From an uncultured Gammaproteobacteria bacterium (GTDB lineage Bacteria > Pseudomonadota > Gammaproteobacteria > Pseudomonadales > Litorivicinaceae), in the NCBI GenBank assembly GCA_913057215.1, contig CAJXNQ010000002.1, forward strand, positions 24,619-88,618: 64,000 nucleotides of DNA, read 5' to 3'. The notes below the pieces were generated by a model. That model was not told where the DNA came from. It ran no database searches and saw only the letters and a program-made list of their open reading frames with translations. Below, piece by piece: positions 8,683 through 18,554 of this stretch (its first letter is position 1; each line of letters begins with the position of its first letter). The translations under genes and the position numbers were made by a program.

Positions 8683-10269
8683 ATGACTGATCGCAATTTT
8701 GTCAATGAAACCAATAGGAGACGGACCTTTGCGATCATCTCCCACCCGGATGCCGGTAAAACAACCATGACCGAGAAGTTGTTGCTTTTCGGCAATGCGA
8801 TTTCTGTTGCAGGAACCGTGAAAGCCAGAAAAGCAGCACGCCATGCGACGTCTGATTGGATGCAGATGGAGCAGCAACGAGGGATTTCAGTGACAACCTC
8901 GGTGATGCAATTTCCATATCGGGATCGGACCGTCAACTTGTTGGATACGCCCGGACACGAAGATTTTTCCGAGGACACTTATCGGACGCTGACTGCGGTC
9001 GATTCTGCCTTGATGGTTCTTGACGGTGCCAAGGGGGTTGAGGATCGCACCATCAAGCTGATGCAGGTCTGTCGTCTCCGGACGACGCCCATCGTGACAT
9101 TTATCAACAAGCTCGACCGCGACATCCGTGATCCAATTGAGCTGATGGACGAAGTTGAGGATGTACTGAACATCCAGGCAACGCCTGTCACGTGGCCGAT
9201 CGGGATGGGTCCGCACTTCAAGGGGGTCTATCACTTACGGACAGACACCATCCACTGTTATGTCAAAGGCCAAGGCGATCGGATTCCCGATGATCAGCGG
9301 ATTGAAGGTCTTGATTCTGAGGATGCAAAAGCACTCTTGGGCGATGAATGGGCTGATTTTGTCGATCAGGTTGAATTGGTGCGCGATGCGACTCCAGAGT
9401 TTGAGATCGATCGCTTTTTAGCCGGTGAGCTGACTCCCGTATTCTTTGGCACGGCCATGGGCAATTTTGGGGTGCGCGAGATGCTCGATGACTTTGTCAC
9501 TTATGCACCACCCCCAGTTGCACGCGCATCTGAATCACGGGTTGTTGAGCCAGTCGAAGAAAAATTCAGCGGCTTTGTGTTTAAGATCCAAGCCAATATG
9601 GATCCAAAACATCGGGACCGGATTGCATTTCTACGCGTATGTTCGGGTAAGTATGAGAAAGGCATGAAAATCCGACACACACGCATCGGCAAAGATGTTC
9701 GGATTTCAGATGCGGTGACGTTTTTAGCCGGTGATCGGACCTCAGCAGAGGAGGCGTTTTCCGGCGACATTCTTGGGTTACACAATCATGGAACGATCCA
9801 GATTGGGGATACCTTCACCGAAGGTGAGGACCTGCAATTCACCGGTATCCCGCATTTTGCACCCGAGCTGTTTCGTCGTGTGCGCTTGAAGGATCCACTC
9901 AAAACCAAACAGTTACAAAAAGGCCTGACACAGTTATCCGAAGAGGGGGCCACTCAGGTCTTTATGCCTCACAAGAACAACGATCTGATTGTCGGTGCCG
10001 TGGGTACCTTGCAATTTGATGTGGTGGCCTTTCGGCTCCTCGATGAATACAAAGCCGAGGCGATCTATGAGCAGGTCAACGTCTACACAGCCCGTTGGGT
10101 GAAGTGTGACGATCCGAAAATGTTGGCGGATTTTAAAAAGAAGGCGTTTGAGCAATTGGCAGATGATGGCGGTGGTTATCTCACTTATCTCGCGCCTTCG
10201 CGCGCGAATTTGCAGTTGATCCAGGAGCGCTGGCCAGACATCCAATTCTTGGAGACACGTGAGCACTGA
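8683..10269 (+). CDS. prfC: Peptide chain release factor RF3
   Basis: 528 residues, full length. It is the translational GTPase that ejects RF1/RF2 from the ribosome after peptide release. G1 is [14 protein letters not shown] (about 20-33), G3 is [14 protein letters not shown]4 is NKLDRD; domain II and the RF3 C-terminal domain follow ([17 protein letters not shown]). ATG at 8683 matches the normal N-terminus. The downstream tatD-like gene begins 2 bp after the stop, so both are probably one transcript. The gene for its partner RF2 is also in this window (46756). Confidence 0.96.
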   Translation: MTDRNFVNETNRRRTFAIISHPDAGKTTMTEKLLLFGNAISVAGTVKARKAARHATSDWMQMEQQRGISVTTSVMQFPYRDRTVNLLDTPGHEDFSEDTYRTLTAVDSALMVLDGAKGVEDRTIKLMQVCRLRTTPIVTFINKLDRDIRDPIELMDEVEDVLNIQATPVTWPIGMGPHFKGVYHLRTDTIHCYVKGQGDRIPDDQRIEGLDSEDAKALLGDEWADFVDQVELVRDATPEFEIDRFLAGELTPVFFGTAMGNFGVREMLDDFVTYAPPPVARASESRVVEPVEEKFSGFVFKIQANMDPKHRDRIAFLRVCSGKYEKGMKIRHTRIGKDVRISDAVTFLAGDRTSAEEAFSGDILGLHNHGTIQIGDTFTEGEDLQFTGIPHFAPELFRRVRLKDPLKTKQLQKGLTQLSEEGATQVFMPHKNNDLIVGAVGTLQFDVVAFRLLDEYKAEAIYEQVNVYTARWVKCDDPKMLADFKKKAFEQLADDGGGYLTYLAPSRANLQLIQERWPDIQFLETREH

Positions 10270-10271
10270 CC

Positions 10272-11018
10272 ATGTGGGTCGATATCAATGCACATCTTGA
10301 AAAGCTCGATGACTCAATTGAGCAGGTGAATCAGGATTGTGCAACCAGTAATGTCACCGTGATCTGGAGCGGATTTCAGCCGAGTCAATGGGCGCAGATG
10401 CAGGCTTTAGATCATGTGCGGTGCGCTTTTGGATTGCATCCGCATGCCGATGCGAAAGTTCCCGACTGGCTCGATCGATTGGCCGCCTACTTAGATGACC
10501 ATCCAACAGCGCCTGTGGGAGAGATTGGCTTGGATGCACGCGTGGGGTTTCCGGACTTTGCGCGGCAGTCTGCGCAGTTTGAGGCACAGCTGGCGCTTGC
10601 CAAGTCGTTGGATCGCGCGGTCATAATCCATGCAGTGAAGGCACATCAGGCGGTCCTCGATGCGCTTAAACGGACTCAAACCACGCGGTTTGTGGTGCAT
10701 GCGTTCAGTGGCTCGCTGGAGCTTGCCCGTGCGTATCTCGCCCTCGGTGGCTACTTGAGTTGTGGCGGACTGACGACGCGCGTGCCCGCCCCTCGCATCA
10801 TGGCCCAGCTGGCTGAGCTGCCGATTTCACGGATCCTGCTTGAGTCAGATGCGCCAGATCTACCGGTCTCTGGAAAAGCGCAGGGTCACCCGTGTGATGT
10901 CCGGCACATTGGTCAGACGCTTGCCGAGCGTTTGGGGCTCAGTGTGCAGGATCTGGCCGATCAAACGACTGCGAATGCACAGGCGTTGTTTGGCTGCGAT
11001 TTCGTTCAATCAGGCTAA
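10272..11018 (+). CDS. TatD-family metal-dependent hydrolase with altered first metal motif
   Basis: 248 residues. TatD proteins are TIM-barrel nucleases/hydrolases with a two-metal site. Recognisable are GLHPH, PVGEIGLD, IIHAV, HAFSG and LLESDAPDLP. The usual N-terminal DTHCH is DINAH here (4-8), so the first His of the HxH pair is Asn; E. coli TatD also departs from HxH, so this need not mean loss of activity. It follows prfC by 2 bp and its 3' end overlaps the convergent RND gene by 80 bp. Confidence 0.85.
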   Translation: MWVDINAHLEKLDDSIEQVNQDCATSNVTVIWSGFQPSQWAQMQALDHVRCAFGLHPHADAKVPDWLDRLAAYLDDHPTAPVGEIGLDARVGFPDFARQSAQFEAQLALAKSLDRAVIIHAVKAHQAVLDALKRTQTTRFVVHAFSGSLELARAYLALGGYLSCGGLTTRVPAPRIMAQLAELPISRILLESDAPDLPVSGKAQGHPCDVRHIGQTLAERLGLSVQDLADQTTANAQALFGCDFVQSG

Positions 11019-14000
11019 GCACTGAGGGCACGACCATCAGTACGAGGACGGTTCCATAGGCCAAACCGAAGACAATGGTGGTGGCCATGGGGATCAGAAA
11101 CTGCGCTTGCGGTGAGGTTTCAAACAGAATCGGAGTCAGCCCCCCAATAGTGGTCAGTGACGTCACCAAGACCGCACGGAGGCGCAGGCAACTCGATTTC
11201 ACAATCGCATCCAGATGATGTTCACCTTGAGCGCGCAGGCGCTTATAGGTGTCGACCAGCACAATTGAGTCGTTGATCACAATCCCGGATAAGCCAAAAA
11301 ATCCAAAGAGTGACAGGACGGTGAGATCAAGCCCCATCAGCCAATGGCCGCCGATGGCACCTGTCAGTCCAAGTGGAATGGCAATCAACACTGCAAATGG
11401 CCAGGTGTAGCTTGAGAACACCCAAGCCAAGATGATGTAAATCATCGTCAGCGCAATCAGTACACCGGTTTTCATGTCTGCGAAGGTTTCTTCGCGATCC
11501 TGGGCGCGTCCTTGGATATCAGATTGCAACCCGTACTTGGCCATGACTTGCGGCAACGCATCAGCCCGAATGTCACTCAAAATTTCAGCCGCATTGGCGG
11601 TGAGATTATTCACATCCGCACTGACAACGATACTCATCTGACCGTCGGTTCGCCGCAATTCATCGAGTCCGCGTCTTGATTCGAAGGTTGCGACCACAGG
11701 CAGAGGTACAACCTCACCCGAGGGCGTGATGATCGGCAATCGATCCAGTGTGGAGAGCCGGTCGCGTTCACGCTCAGAGAGCGAGAGTAAAACGTCGATC
11801 TCAATCCCGTCTTCATAAAACGTCTGTAAGGTGCGCCCTTCAAAGGCACCCCGTAACTGACGCGCCAATTGCTGCGTACTTAAATTCAGTTGTCGCCCTT
11901 GAGGAGTGAGTTTGACGACCAGTTGTTCGGCGCCAAAGGGCAGATCGTCATCAATATTGGAGACCCCAGGATAGCGCCTGATCGCATCTTGAAGTTCAAG
12001 CGAAGCGGCTTTGAGCGTGGCTGGATCACCGCCGGTTAATTTGATCTCAATGGGTTTCGACGGTGGACCGCCTTGTGCTTGGCGAATCGAAAATTTCTCA
12101 ATGCCCGCCGGTAATACGATCCGCGCGCGCCATGCATCTAAAATCTCATCATTCGGTGGTCCATCCAGATTGCCTGTGAGCAGCACTTTTAGAGTCCCGT
12201 ATTGATCGCCTTCGCCACCGCGGACACCGGGTGCCGACAGGCGGCGGTGCAATTTCACAGCATGCCGAATGACATCACCACCGAACTCCGCGTTGACCGC
12301 ATCGAGCGTGTCCTCGAGATGTGTCAAGAAGCGATCCACATCATCTGGGGTGGTGCCGTTGGTGAACTGCGCGCCGGCCCAGAGTGTGGTGCCATCAATC
12401 GATGGGAAGAATGTGAATTTCACACGCCCGCCAGAGATCAGCCCCACCGAGAGAATGAAAATCGTCAACGCCGTCATCAAAGTCAGCGCCGGTGCTTTGA
12501 GAATCATCGCAACAAAGGGTTTGAATACATCATCCCGAAAGCGATTGAATTGACGATCGAGATACCGACGGACCTTCCCTTCATCGTGACGATGTCCGCG
12601 CGCCAAGCTTTGGTTGAGATGGCCCGGTAAGATCAAAAAACACTCAATCAATGAGGCGATGATCACACAGATCACAATGATCGGGATGTCGCGCAAAATC
12701 GAGCCTATGACGCCACCGACGATCAACAAGGGTGAAAAGGCGGCAATGGTTGTTAAGCTCGACGACACGACCGGCGCAAGCATGCGCTCGGTGCCGTGTA
12801 ATGCGGCATTCACGGGCGTTTGACCGGACTGGTACAGGGTCAGGGTGTCTTCGCCGACAACGATGGCATCATCAACAATGACACCGAGCGCCATGATCAT
12901 GCCGAACAAACTGATCATGTTGATGGTGCCACCGATCATCCAGAGGATGGCCAAGGTCGCCAGAAACGACACTGGAATGCCGATCGTCACCCAAAACGCG
13001 ACGCGCTGATTTAAGAATAAATACAAAATGACAATGACGAACAGTAAGCCGGTGAGGCCGTTTTTCAGAAGCAGATTGATGCGATCATCAAGGTATTGCC
13101 AACGCTCATCTAAAATGATGAGTTCGGTGCCGGCAGGCAATGCTTGCCTCGCATCTTCGATCCATGCATTGGTGATCTCGGCCATCTCCAAGGTGGAATC
13201 CGTTTCAGTGCGTTGCGGGATCAATTCGACGGCAGGCTGTCCCTGAAACGTGAGATAGGGCGCCTTGGGGTCCACCCGGTCTCGGACGGTGGCAATGTCA
13301 CCGAGGCGCACGCCCACGGGTGATTCATCCAACTGGATCAGGGTGTTCGCAATCTGCTCTTGCGTGCGTCCTTGCTCGAGGCTTCTCAACTGTCGGGCAC
13401 CGTCATCACGACCGGCGGTTCCTGCCGGCAAATCGCGCGCCTGAGTGAGGATCCGATCGGAGAGGGTATCGAGTGTCAGGCCAAGGGAAGCAAGGGTTTC
13501 AGCATTGGTTTCGATCTGCATTTCACGGGTTGGTAGGCCGCGGAAATCGACCTTTCGAACGCCGCGTGCAAGCAGCTCTTGCTCGGCTTTCAGGGCGAGT
13601 TTTTGCAATTCAAAGGGAGTCAGTGGGCCGGTGATCAGAAGACTTGAAATATCCTCGTAGCGTGTCAGCGAAGACACCACAGGATCTTCGGCTCCCTCGG
13701 GGATGGTTAGATTTTGTGTGATCCGTTGGCTGATGTCATCGAGCGCCTGGGAAAGGTTGGTGTCTTCAACCAGTTCAACGCGGAAGCTCGCGGCGCCGAA
13801 TTGACTCGTGGCATCAATGGATTCGATCACCGCCAACTCTTCAATGGCGTTTTCGATCGGGATGGTTAAGCCCTCTTGGACATCCTCTGCAGTCGCCCCT
13901 GGCCAGGCCACTGACACCGTGATGATGTCGAGCTCGAAACTTGGAAAAAACTGCGTTCTCAGTCGATCAACACCGAGCAAGCCGGCGATGATCATCAAGG

Positions 14001-14058
14001 CCATCAATAAATTGGCGGCGACCTTGTGCTTGGCAAAAAGATGAACAAACGAAATCAC
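10939..14058 (-). CDS. RND (HAE1-type) efflux transporter, inner-membrane pump
   Basis: 1039 residues with the AcrB-like plan: TM1 near 13-30, a large periplasmic loop, TM2-6 (about 330-480), TM7 near 540, a second loop, and TM8-12 (about 860-1020). The proton-relay acidic pair is visible in GVIVDDAIVVGED on TM4. RND pumps export small molecules across the envelope with an adaptor and an outer-membrane channel. A GTG start overlaps the stop of the adaptor gene (GTGA), so they are co-translated. No outer-membrane factor gene is adjacent. Substrate not predictable. Confidence 0.92.
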   Translation of the reverse strand: MISFVHLFAKHKVAANLLMALMIIAGLLGVDRLRTQFFPSFELDIITVSVAWPGATAEDVQEGLTIPIENAIEELAVIESIDATSQFGAASFRVELVEDTNLSQALDDISQRITQNLTIPEGAEDPVVSSLTRYEDISSLLITGPLTPFELQKLALKAEQELLARGVRKVDFRGLPTREMQIETNAETLASLGLTLDTLSDRILTQARDLPAGTAGRDDGARQLRSLEQGRTQEQIANTLIQLDESPVGVRLGDIATVRDRVDPKAPYLTFQGQPAVELIPQRTETDSTLEMAEITNAWIEDARQALPAGTELIILDERWQYLDDRINLLLKNGLTGLLFVIVILYLFLNQRVAFWVTIGIPVSFLATLAILWMIGGTINMISLFGMIMALGVIVDDAIVVGEDTLTLYQSGQTPVNAALHGTERMLAPVVSSSLTTIAAFSPLLIVGGVIGSILRDIPIIVICVIIASLIECFLILPGHLNQSLARGHRHDEGKVRRYLDRQFNRFRDDVFKPFVAMILKAPALTLMTALTIFILSVGLISGGRVKFTFFPSIDGTTLWAGAQFTNGTTPDDVDRFLTHLEDTLDAVNAEFGGDVIRHAVKLHRRLSAPGVRGGEGDQYGTLKVLLTGNLDGPPNDEILDAWRARIVLPAGIEKFSIRQAQGGPPSKPIEIKLTGGDPATLKAASLELQDAIRRYPGVSNIDDDLPFGAEQLVVKLTPQGRQLNLSTQQLARQLRGAFEGRTLQTFYEDGIEIDVLLSLSERERDRLSTLDRLPIITPSGEVVPLPVVATFESRRGLDELRRTDGQMSIVVSADVNNLTANAAEILSDIRADALPQVMAKYGLQSDIQGRAQDREETFADMKTGVLIALTMIYIILAWVFSSYTWPFAVLIAIPLGLTGAIGGHWLMGLDLTVLSLFGFFGLSGIVINDSIVLVDTYKRLRAQGEHHLDAIVKSSCLRLRAVLVTSLTTIGGLTPILFETSPQAQFLIPMATTIVFGLAYGTVLVLMVVPSVLSLIERNRSQTTPVHSQSFDRPDPAH

Positions 14059-15284
14059 TCAATGACCTCAACTTTGAGCCCAGTGACCGCTGCAGGCAAT
14101 CGTGATGTCAGGATTCGGTCGCCGCTATTCAAGACAGGGCTTCGAACCAGGACTTCGGTCTCGCCCGCAGCCGGGCGTTGTCCGAGACGTTCGACTTCAA
14201 GGCCCTCAAGGGTGTCATCGTTGGTCACGCGATACACCAAGTTGCCGCCATAGAGTGCGTCTGTCGGTAATACGGCGACGCGATCTTCGGCCTCTAAGGC
14301 AATTGAGACACTCACCACTGTGCCTGTGGGCGGCAGAATCTCTGCACCACCAAAAAAGACATCCAAGGACCCCGTGTTATCTCGGACTTGGCCGGCCACG
14401 CGGGTGAGCTCAATTTGATCGCCATTGGCTGTGTTCGCAACGACCGGCGTTTCTGAGGCCAGCGCGCGTGCCAAGCGCTGGCCGATCTGGCTCGGTACCT
14501 GTACTCGGAGCTCGCGACCGGCATCGGGAGCAAAGGTGATCAGGTCTTGATTCGCTTGCACCCGATCACCGGCAACAACATGCACAGCCACCACCTGTCC
14601 GTCACTGGGTGCGATCACCTCAGTGGACTCAAGATCGCGTGTGGCCGCTCGGACCTCTGCTGCAAATCGCTCGATGGTGGTTTGTAACTGAGCGCGTTTG
14701 GCGTCCACTGTTTCCAATGCCAACTGTCGTCGGTTGACTTGCAATTTCTGTTGGACGACCGCGCGTCTTGCCTCGTCGATGTCTTGCTCAGATGCAAGAT
14801 TGCGACCGCGCAGATCCTGCACACGGGTCAAACTCTGCTCGAGGATGGTTAGCGTCTCTTGATCGAGCGCGAGCGCTTCGCGGTCTTTGTCTTCAGTCGC
14901 ATTGAGATTTGCCAGCGAGGCGCGCGCATCTGCGAGACTTGCTCGCACTTGCGAGAGCTTTATCTCCGCATCAATCCGGTCGAGCCTAGCCATCACCGTA
15001 CCCTGAGTGACTCGGCTCCCTTCGCGGATGAGGAGCGTTTCAACGTCGGTCGCAAGGCGCGCCTTCAAGGTCTGGATGTCTGGGTTTTGTACGGTTGCGA
15101 ATCCATTAAACTCCGGAGATACCCGGTCGAGTTCAATCTGCTGGGTGCTCACCCGCCAAGACGCTGCGGTTTCATCGCGTACTTCGGCTGAGGGTTTGGT
15201 GGCGGTGAGCGCCATGAATCCGCCCACCCCAACCCCGAGGATCACAAGTCCAATAACAAAAGCTTTGATTCGGGCGTGTCGCAT
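14055..15284 (-). CDS. RND efflux periplasmic adaptor (membrane fusion protein)
   Basis: 409 residues. An N-terminal hydrophobic anchor (about 8-27, VIGLVILGVGVGGFMAL) is followed by a lipoyl half-domain, a long coiled-coil hairpin (about 100-210, rich in Ala, Arg, Gln, Leu), the second lipoyl half (SDGQVVAVHVVAGDRVQANQ) and beta-barrel domains. This is the HlyD/AcrA order. It lies directly upstream of its pump with a 4-bp overlap. No lipobox Cys is seen, so it is probably held by the N-terminal helix. Confidence 0.9.
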   Translation of the reverse strand: MRHARIKAFVIGLVILGVGVGGFMALTATKPSAEVRDETAASWRVSTQQIELDRVSPEFNGFATVQNPDIQTLKARLATDVETLLIREGSRVTQGTVMARLDRIDAEIKLSQVRASLADARASLANLNATEDKDREALALDQETLTILEQSLTRVQDLRGRNLASEQDIDEARRAVVQQKLQVNRRQLALETVDAKRAQLQTTIERFAAEVRAATRDLESTEVIAPSDGQVVAVHVVAGDRVQANQDLITFAPDAGRELRVQVPSQIGQRLARALASETPVVANTANGDQIELTRVAGQVRDNTGSLDVFFGGAEILPPTGTVVSVSIALEAEDRVAVLPTDALYGGNLVYRVTNDDTLEGLEVERLGQRPAAGETEVLVRSPVLNSGDRILTSRLPAAVTGLKVEVIE

Positions 15285-15352
15285 GCGTTCCTACTCGCGT
15301 GATGAGGTGCTAACCGTACACGCGGTCTCTTCAACGCAAAAGGTGTTTGTGG

Positions 15353-15550
15353 TTAGACGGCCACCTTTTCGTTCGATCCCTCATCACTTTCGCCCTGGAT
15401 CTTGACATAGATCTCTTCGCGATGGATGTCGACCGATTTGGGCGCATTGATGCCGAGGCGGACGTGATTTCCAAACAATCCGAGGATCGTCACAGTGACG
15501 TCATCTCCAATCATCACCTTTTCGCCAATCTTACGGGTTAGTACAAGCAT
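15353..15550 (-). CDS. csrA: Carbon storage regulator CsrA
   Basis: 65 residues; [16 protein letters not shown] and VRLGINAPK are diagnostic. CsrA binds GGA motifs in mRNA leaders and controls translation of carbon-storage, motility and biofilm genes. Arg44 is replaced in few homologues; here the [14 protein letters not shown] segment with the RNA-binding Arg is intact. It is not next to alaS or tRNA-Ser as in many gammaproteobacteria; its neighbours are the RND adaptor and a NIF3-like gene. The 257-bp upstream gap carries a promoter and two inverted repeats. Confidence 0.96.
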   Translation of the reverse strand: MLVLTRKIGEKVMIGDDVTVTILGLFGNHVRLGINAPKSVDIHREEIYVKIQGESDEGSNEKVAV

Positions 15551-15600
15551 GGTTCACCTCTTTGATCTGTCCATAGTCGTTTGTCCAACTTGTGTCCTAA

Positions 15601-15629
15601 ACATTGGATGTAAAAAATGAGTGAGTCAA
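15601..15629 (-). promoter_or_regulatory. Candidate csrA promoter
   Basis: Leftward -35 TTGACT (15629-15624), 17-bp spacer, weak -10 CAATGT (15606-15601), 51 bp before the csrA start. The good -35 and poor -10 suggest activator help. Confidence 0.4.
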
Positions 15630-15634
15630 CACAA

Positions 15635-15655
15635 AAATGATGAGATCCATCATTT
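15635..15655. promoter_or_regulatory. 8-bp inverted repeat just upstream of the csrA -35
   Basis: AAATGATG-agatc-CATCATTT, perfect 8-bp arms with a 5-bp spacer, directly upstream of the candidate -35. A second dyad, ATTCCA-aaa-TGGAAT, lies at 15682-15696 closer to the NIF3-like gene. No T-tract follows, so these look like protein sites rather than terminators. Confidence 0.4.
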
Positions 15656-15807
15656 ATTGAAGAAAATTACGACGTTGATTTATTCCAAAATGGAATCTGT
15701 CTTATTTTTGTCCGAGGTTATCGCATGAATACTGGACAGATTGTTCGGGGGTGTTGCTCTGCAACAATGCGTGGTGCAATGCGCATGATGATCAAGAGGT
15801 GAAGTGG

Positions 15808-16131
15808 ATGTTCAAATTAATCGTCTATGTGCCCGAGTCTCACAAAGAGACAGTCAAAGAGGCGCTCTTCAGCGCCGGTGCAGGTCAACTGGGTGCTTAT
15901 GCACAGTGCGCATGGGAGACACTTGGGACTGGTCAGTTTTGTCCTTCAACGGAGGCCACACCCTTTCTAGGCGTGGCTGGAAAACTTGAGCGAGTCGCCG
16001 AATGGCGTGTGGAGACACTTGTAGATGAGTCGGTCTGGCCGGATGTGAAAGCCGCATTGTATCAATCCCATCCCTATGAAGAGCCCGCCTTTGATTTGAT
16101 TCAGGTTTTAGATGTGACGCCCCGGACCTAA
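15808..16131 (+). CDS. Small NIF3/YqfO-like protein
   Basis: 107 residues. ATG 15808 is chosen over an upstream start at 15751 because AAGAGG lies 8 bases before it and the family begins MFKLIVYVPE. It matches the short stand-alone form of the domain inserted in NIF3/YqfO proteins (CutA-like ferredoxin fold), with YVPESHKETVKEALFSAGAG and the C-terminal HPYEEPAFDL motif. Function is not established; the full-length relatives are metal-binding hexamers. It converges with the Nudix gene with a 4-bp overlap. Confidence 0.8.
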   Translation: MFKLIVYVPESHKETVKEALFSAGAGQLGAYAQCAWETLGTGQFCPSTEATPFLGVAGKLERVAEWRVETLVDESVWPDVKAALYQSHPYEEPAFDLIQVLDVTPRT

Positions 16132-16679
16132 ACGCGGGCAGACTCGGGTACGGCGTCACGATCAATGCAATGCAGGCTGAAGGTCCCGGCTGTCAGATCC
16201 TCTTTCAGGTGCATCAGCGTGTCACGCACGGTTTGAAATGCCAGTTCGTCCCAGGGGATTTCATCAAGCGAAAACAGCTCCGTTTCAAGGCTCTCAGGCC
16301 CGATGCCGTATTCAGGGGTTTGTAGAAATGCCAAATAGAGCATGTACACCTGACTGATGGTGGGAATCGATGTCATCACATACAGTTGATCGAGATCTGG
16401 CGTGGCGCGGGCCTCTTCCCAGGTTTCCCGCAAAGCTGCTTGAGCGACTGTTTCACCGTTTTCCATAAAACCAGCAGGCAGGGTCCACAGGCCATGGCGG
16501 GGCTCGATCGCTCGGCGACAGAGCAACACCTGATTGTCATAGAGCACCACGCAACCGGCAATGATCTTCGGATTTTGATAATGGATCGTCCCACAGGATT
16601 CACAGAGATCACGCGGGCGGTTGTCGCCTTCGGGAACGCGGCGGATGGTGGTCTGTCCGCAATTGGAGCAGTAATTCAT
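16128..16679 (-). CDS. Nudix hydrolase with N-terminal zinc ribbon (NudC-like group)
   Basis: 183 residues. Cys4, Cys7, Cys26 and Cys29 form a zinc ribbon like that of NADH pyrophosphatases, and the Nudix box runs from Gly70 to Glu90 with the RETWEEA core at 84-90. It probably cleaves a nucleoside-diphosphate-linked compound. It is shorter than E. coli NudC (257) and lacks the extra N-terminal domain, so NADH as substrate is uncertain. A second Nudix gene starts 32 bp away, divergently. Confidence 0.88.
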   Translation of the reverse strand: MNYCSNCGQTTIRRVPEGDNRPRDLCESCGTIHYQNPKIIAGCVVLYDNQVLLCRRAIEPRHGLWTLPAGFMENGETVAQAALRETWEEARATPDLDQLYVMTSIPTISQVYMLYLAFLQTPEYGIGPESLETELFSLDEIPWDELAFQTVRDTLMHLKEDLTAGTFSLHCIDRDAVPESARV

Positions 16680-16711
16680 GATGCCTCCTGATTTTTTCCT
16701 ATACTACTGAA

Positions 16712-17287
16712 ATGTGCATGACGAAACAGTGGCTGACGCAAACACTGAATCACTCGCCACCTCGGGAGCTCGACCCCACCGACGCAGGGGATGCCGCGAT
16801 TGCGATTGTGATTTCAGGCGCACACGCGCCAGAGCTGACGCTCTGTGTCAAAGCCTCGCATCTCAGGACTCATGCCGGTGAGGTCTCATTTCCAGGTGGG
16901 CGACGTGATCCGCTCGATGGTGATCTTCTCGATACGGCGTGTCGGGAGCTGTATGAAGAAACCGGGCTTCGACTCGATCGATCATCGGCTGTTGGACGCC
17001 TTGGAGATCTTCAGAGTTTGCATGGGTTGCGCGTGCGGCCTTGGGTGTTTTTTTCAGAAGAGCGACTTGAAGGCACGCCCTGTGAGCTTGAAATCGCGCA
17101 GGTTCTCCAAAAGCCGATCCGCGCGTTTCAAGATCAAGTGCCGACGATTGAGTTATCCACGCACCGCACCGATCACCGAATCCGGATGCCGCGTTGGTGC
17201 TTCAGTGATGTTGTCGTATGGGGCCTGACTGCACTATTTATTGAGGATCTGCTGGCGGTGTTGGCTCAGGGACCTGCCAAGCTTTGA
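16712..17287 (+). CDS. CoA pyrophosphatase-type Nudix hydrolase
   Basis: 191 residues. The pattern HAGEVSFPGGR (54-64) followed by a Nudix box ending CRELYEETGL (78-87) is that of the CoA-cleaving NudL/Pcd group, which hydrolyses CoA to phosphopantetheine and 3',5'-ADP. ATG 16712 or 16718 could be the start. Its 3' end overlaps the convergent corB-like gene by 50 bp. Confidence 0.85.
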   Translation: MCMTKQWLTQTLNHSPPRELDPTDAGDAAIAIVISGAHAPELTLCVKASHLRTHAGEVSFPGGRRDPLDGDLLDTACRELYEETGLRLDRSSAVGRLGDLQSLHGLRVRPWVFFSEERLEGTPCELEIAQVLQKPIRAFQDQVPTIELSTHRTDHRIRMPRWCFSDVVVWGLTALFIEDLLAVLAQGPAKL

Positions 17288-18542
17288 CTGAGCGGATGCG
17301 GTTATCCTGAATCGCCAGAATCTCGAGTCGATATGAGTCAAATCGCACGCCGAGTGTCGTGTCGGGAATAAATTCCAGAAACTCAATCAACAGTCCGCTT
17401 AATGTGCGTGGACCTTCGGTTGGCAATTCCCAGTCCAGTGCGCGATTGAGATCGCGGACAGTCGCTGATCCGTCAATGATATAGGTGCCGTCATCCTGTG
17501 GATGCACATCTGGAGATGTGTCTTGGATGTGGTCGGTTGTGAACTCACCGACAATTTCTTCCAAGATGTCATCGATGGTCACCAGTCCTTGGATTTCCCC
17601 ATATTCATCCACCACGACCGCCATCCGTTCACGTTCTTTTTGGAAGTTGTAGAGCTGGGTATGCAATGCAGCGCTCTGTGGCACGAAATAGGGCGGTTCA
17701 CAGAGATCGAGGAGTCGTGCCTTGAAGGTCTCCTCATCCGTAATCACATCGGCATCGTCCAAGAGTTTGAGGGCGGTGCGTGCGTGTAACACACCCTTCA
17801 GTTGCTCGATGTCACCAGTAAAAACAGGCAGCCGCGTATGTTGAGTTGAGCGCAGTTGATCAATGAGATCCTCGACCTCGTCCTCCAAATCCAAGCCCGT
17901 GATTTCCCCACGTGGCACCATGATTTCATCGAGCTGGACGCGCTCGAGATCCAGAATCGACAGCAGCATCCCATGGCGTCTCGCTGGGATCCGATGGCCG
18001 CTTTGTGTCATCAGCGTTCTGAGCTCTTCTTTGGTCAGACGGTCTCGATTCGAGCTTTCAGGATGAATTCCGAGCAGGCGAAGCAGGCCGTTTGAGATCA
18101 GGTTGGCTCCCCAGACGAGCGGATAGGTGATCTTCAGTAGTGGCGTCAAAACGAAACTGGCGGGTCCTGCAATCCGCTCTGGGTAGAGCGCGGCAAAGGT
18201 TTTCGGTGTCACCTCTGCAAAGATCAAAATGACAAAGGTGAGTATGCCGGTGGCAATGGCAACGCCGGCATCGCCGAAGATGCGCACAGCCAATACGGTG
18301 GCAATCGCTGAGGCCAGGATATTGACAAAATTATTGCCAATCAGAATCAGGCCAATGAGACGATCTGGGCGCTCGAGGAGTGCAAGGATGCGGGCGGCTG
18401 TCTTCGATCCCTCTTCAGCTTGGTGTTGCAAGCGCACTCGGTTGATCGACATCAATCCGGTCTCTGAACTGGAGAAAAAACCCGATAACAGAATCAGAAC
18501 ACAGAGTGTCAGGCCCAGGGCTTCGTTGGAGATTTCACTCAA
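17238..18542 (-). CDS. CNNM/CorB-type transporter-associated membrane protein (UPF0053)
   Basis: 434 residues. An N-terminal DUF21 membrane domain of about four helices (1-180, with GFFSSSETGLMSINR and EVTPKTFAALYPER), two CBS domains (about 200-325; MVPRGEITGLD, VVVDEYGEIQGLVTIDDILEEIVGE) and a C-terminal CorC/HlyC domain (about 345-420). Homologues are linked to Mg2+/Co2+ efflux or resistance. It follows the ypjD-like gene by 12 bp, and the same pair sits next to ffh in E. coli. Confidence 0.9.
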   Translation of the reverse strand: MSEISNEALGLTLCVLILLSGFFSSSETGLMSINRVRLQHQAEEGSKTAARILALLERPDRLIGLILIGNNFVNILASAIATVLAVRIFGDAGVAIATGILTFVILIFAEVTPKTFAALYPERIAGPASFVLTPLLKITYPLVWGANLISNGLLRLLGIHPESSNRDRLTKEELRTLMTQSGHRIPARRHGMLLSILDLERVQLDEIMVPRGEITGLDLEDEVEDLIDQLRSTQHTRLPVFTGDIEQLKGVLHARTALKLLDDADVITDEETFKARLLDLCEPPYFVPQSAALHTQLYNFQKERERMAVVVDEYGEIQGLVTIDDILEEIVGEFTTDHIQDTSPDVHPQDDGTYIIDGSATVRDLNRALDWELPTEGPRTLSGLLIEFLEFIPDTTLGVRFDSYRLEILAIQDNRIRSVKAWQVPEPTPPADPQ

Positions 18543-18554
18543 TGCCGACGTCCA

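Noticed and set aside
12202..12630. 142-codon frame opposite the RND pump gene
   Set aside because: Antisense shadow of a conserved transporter; no start signal.
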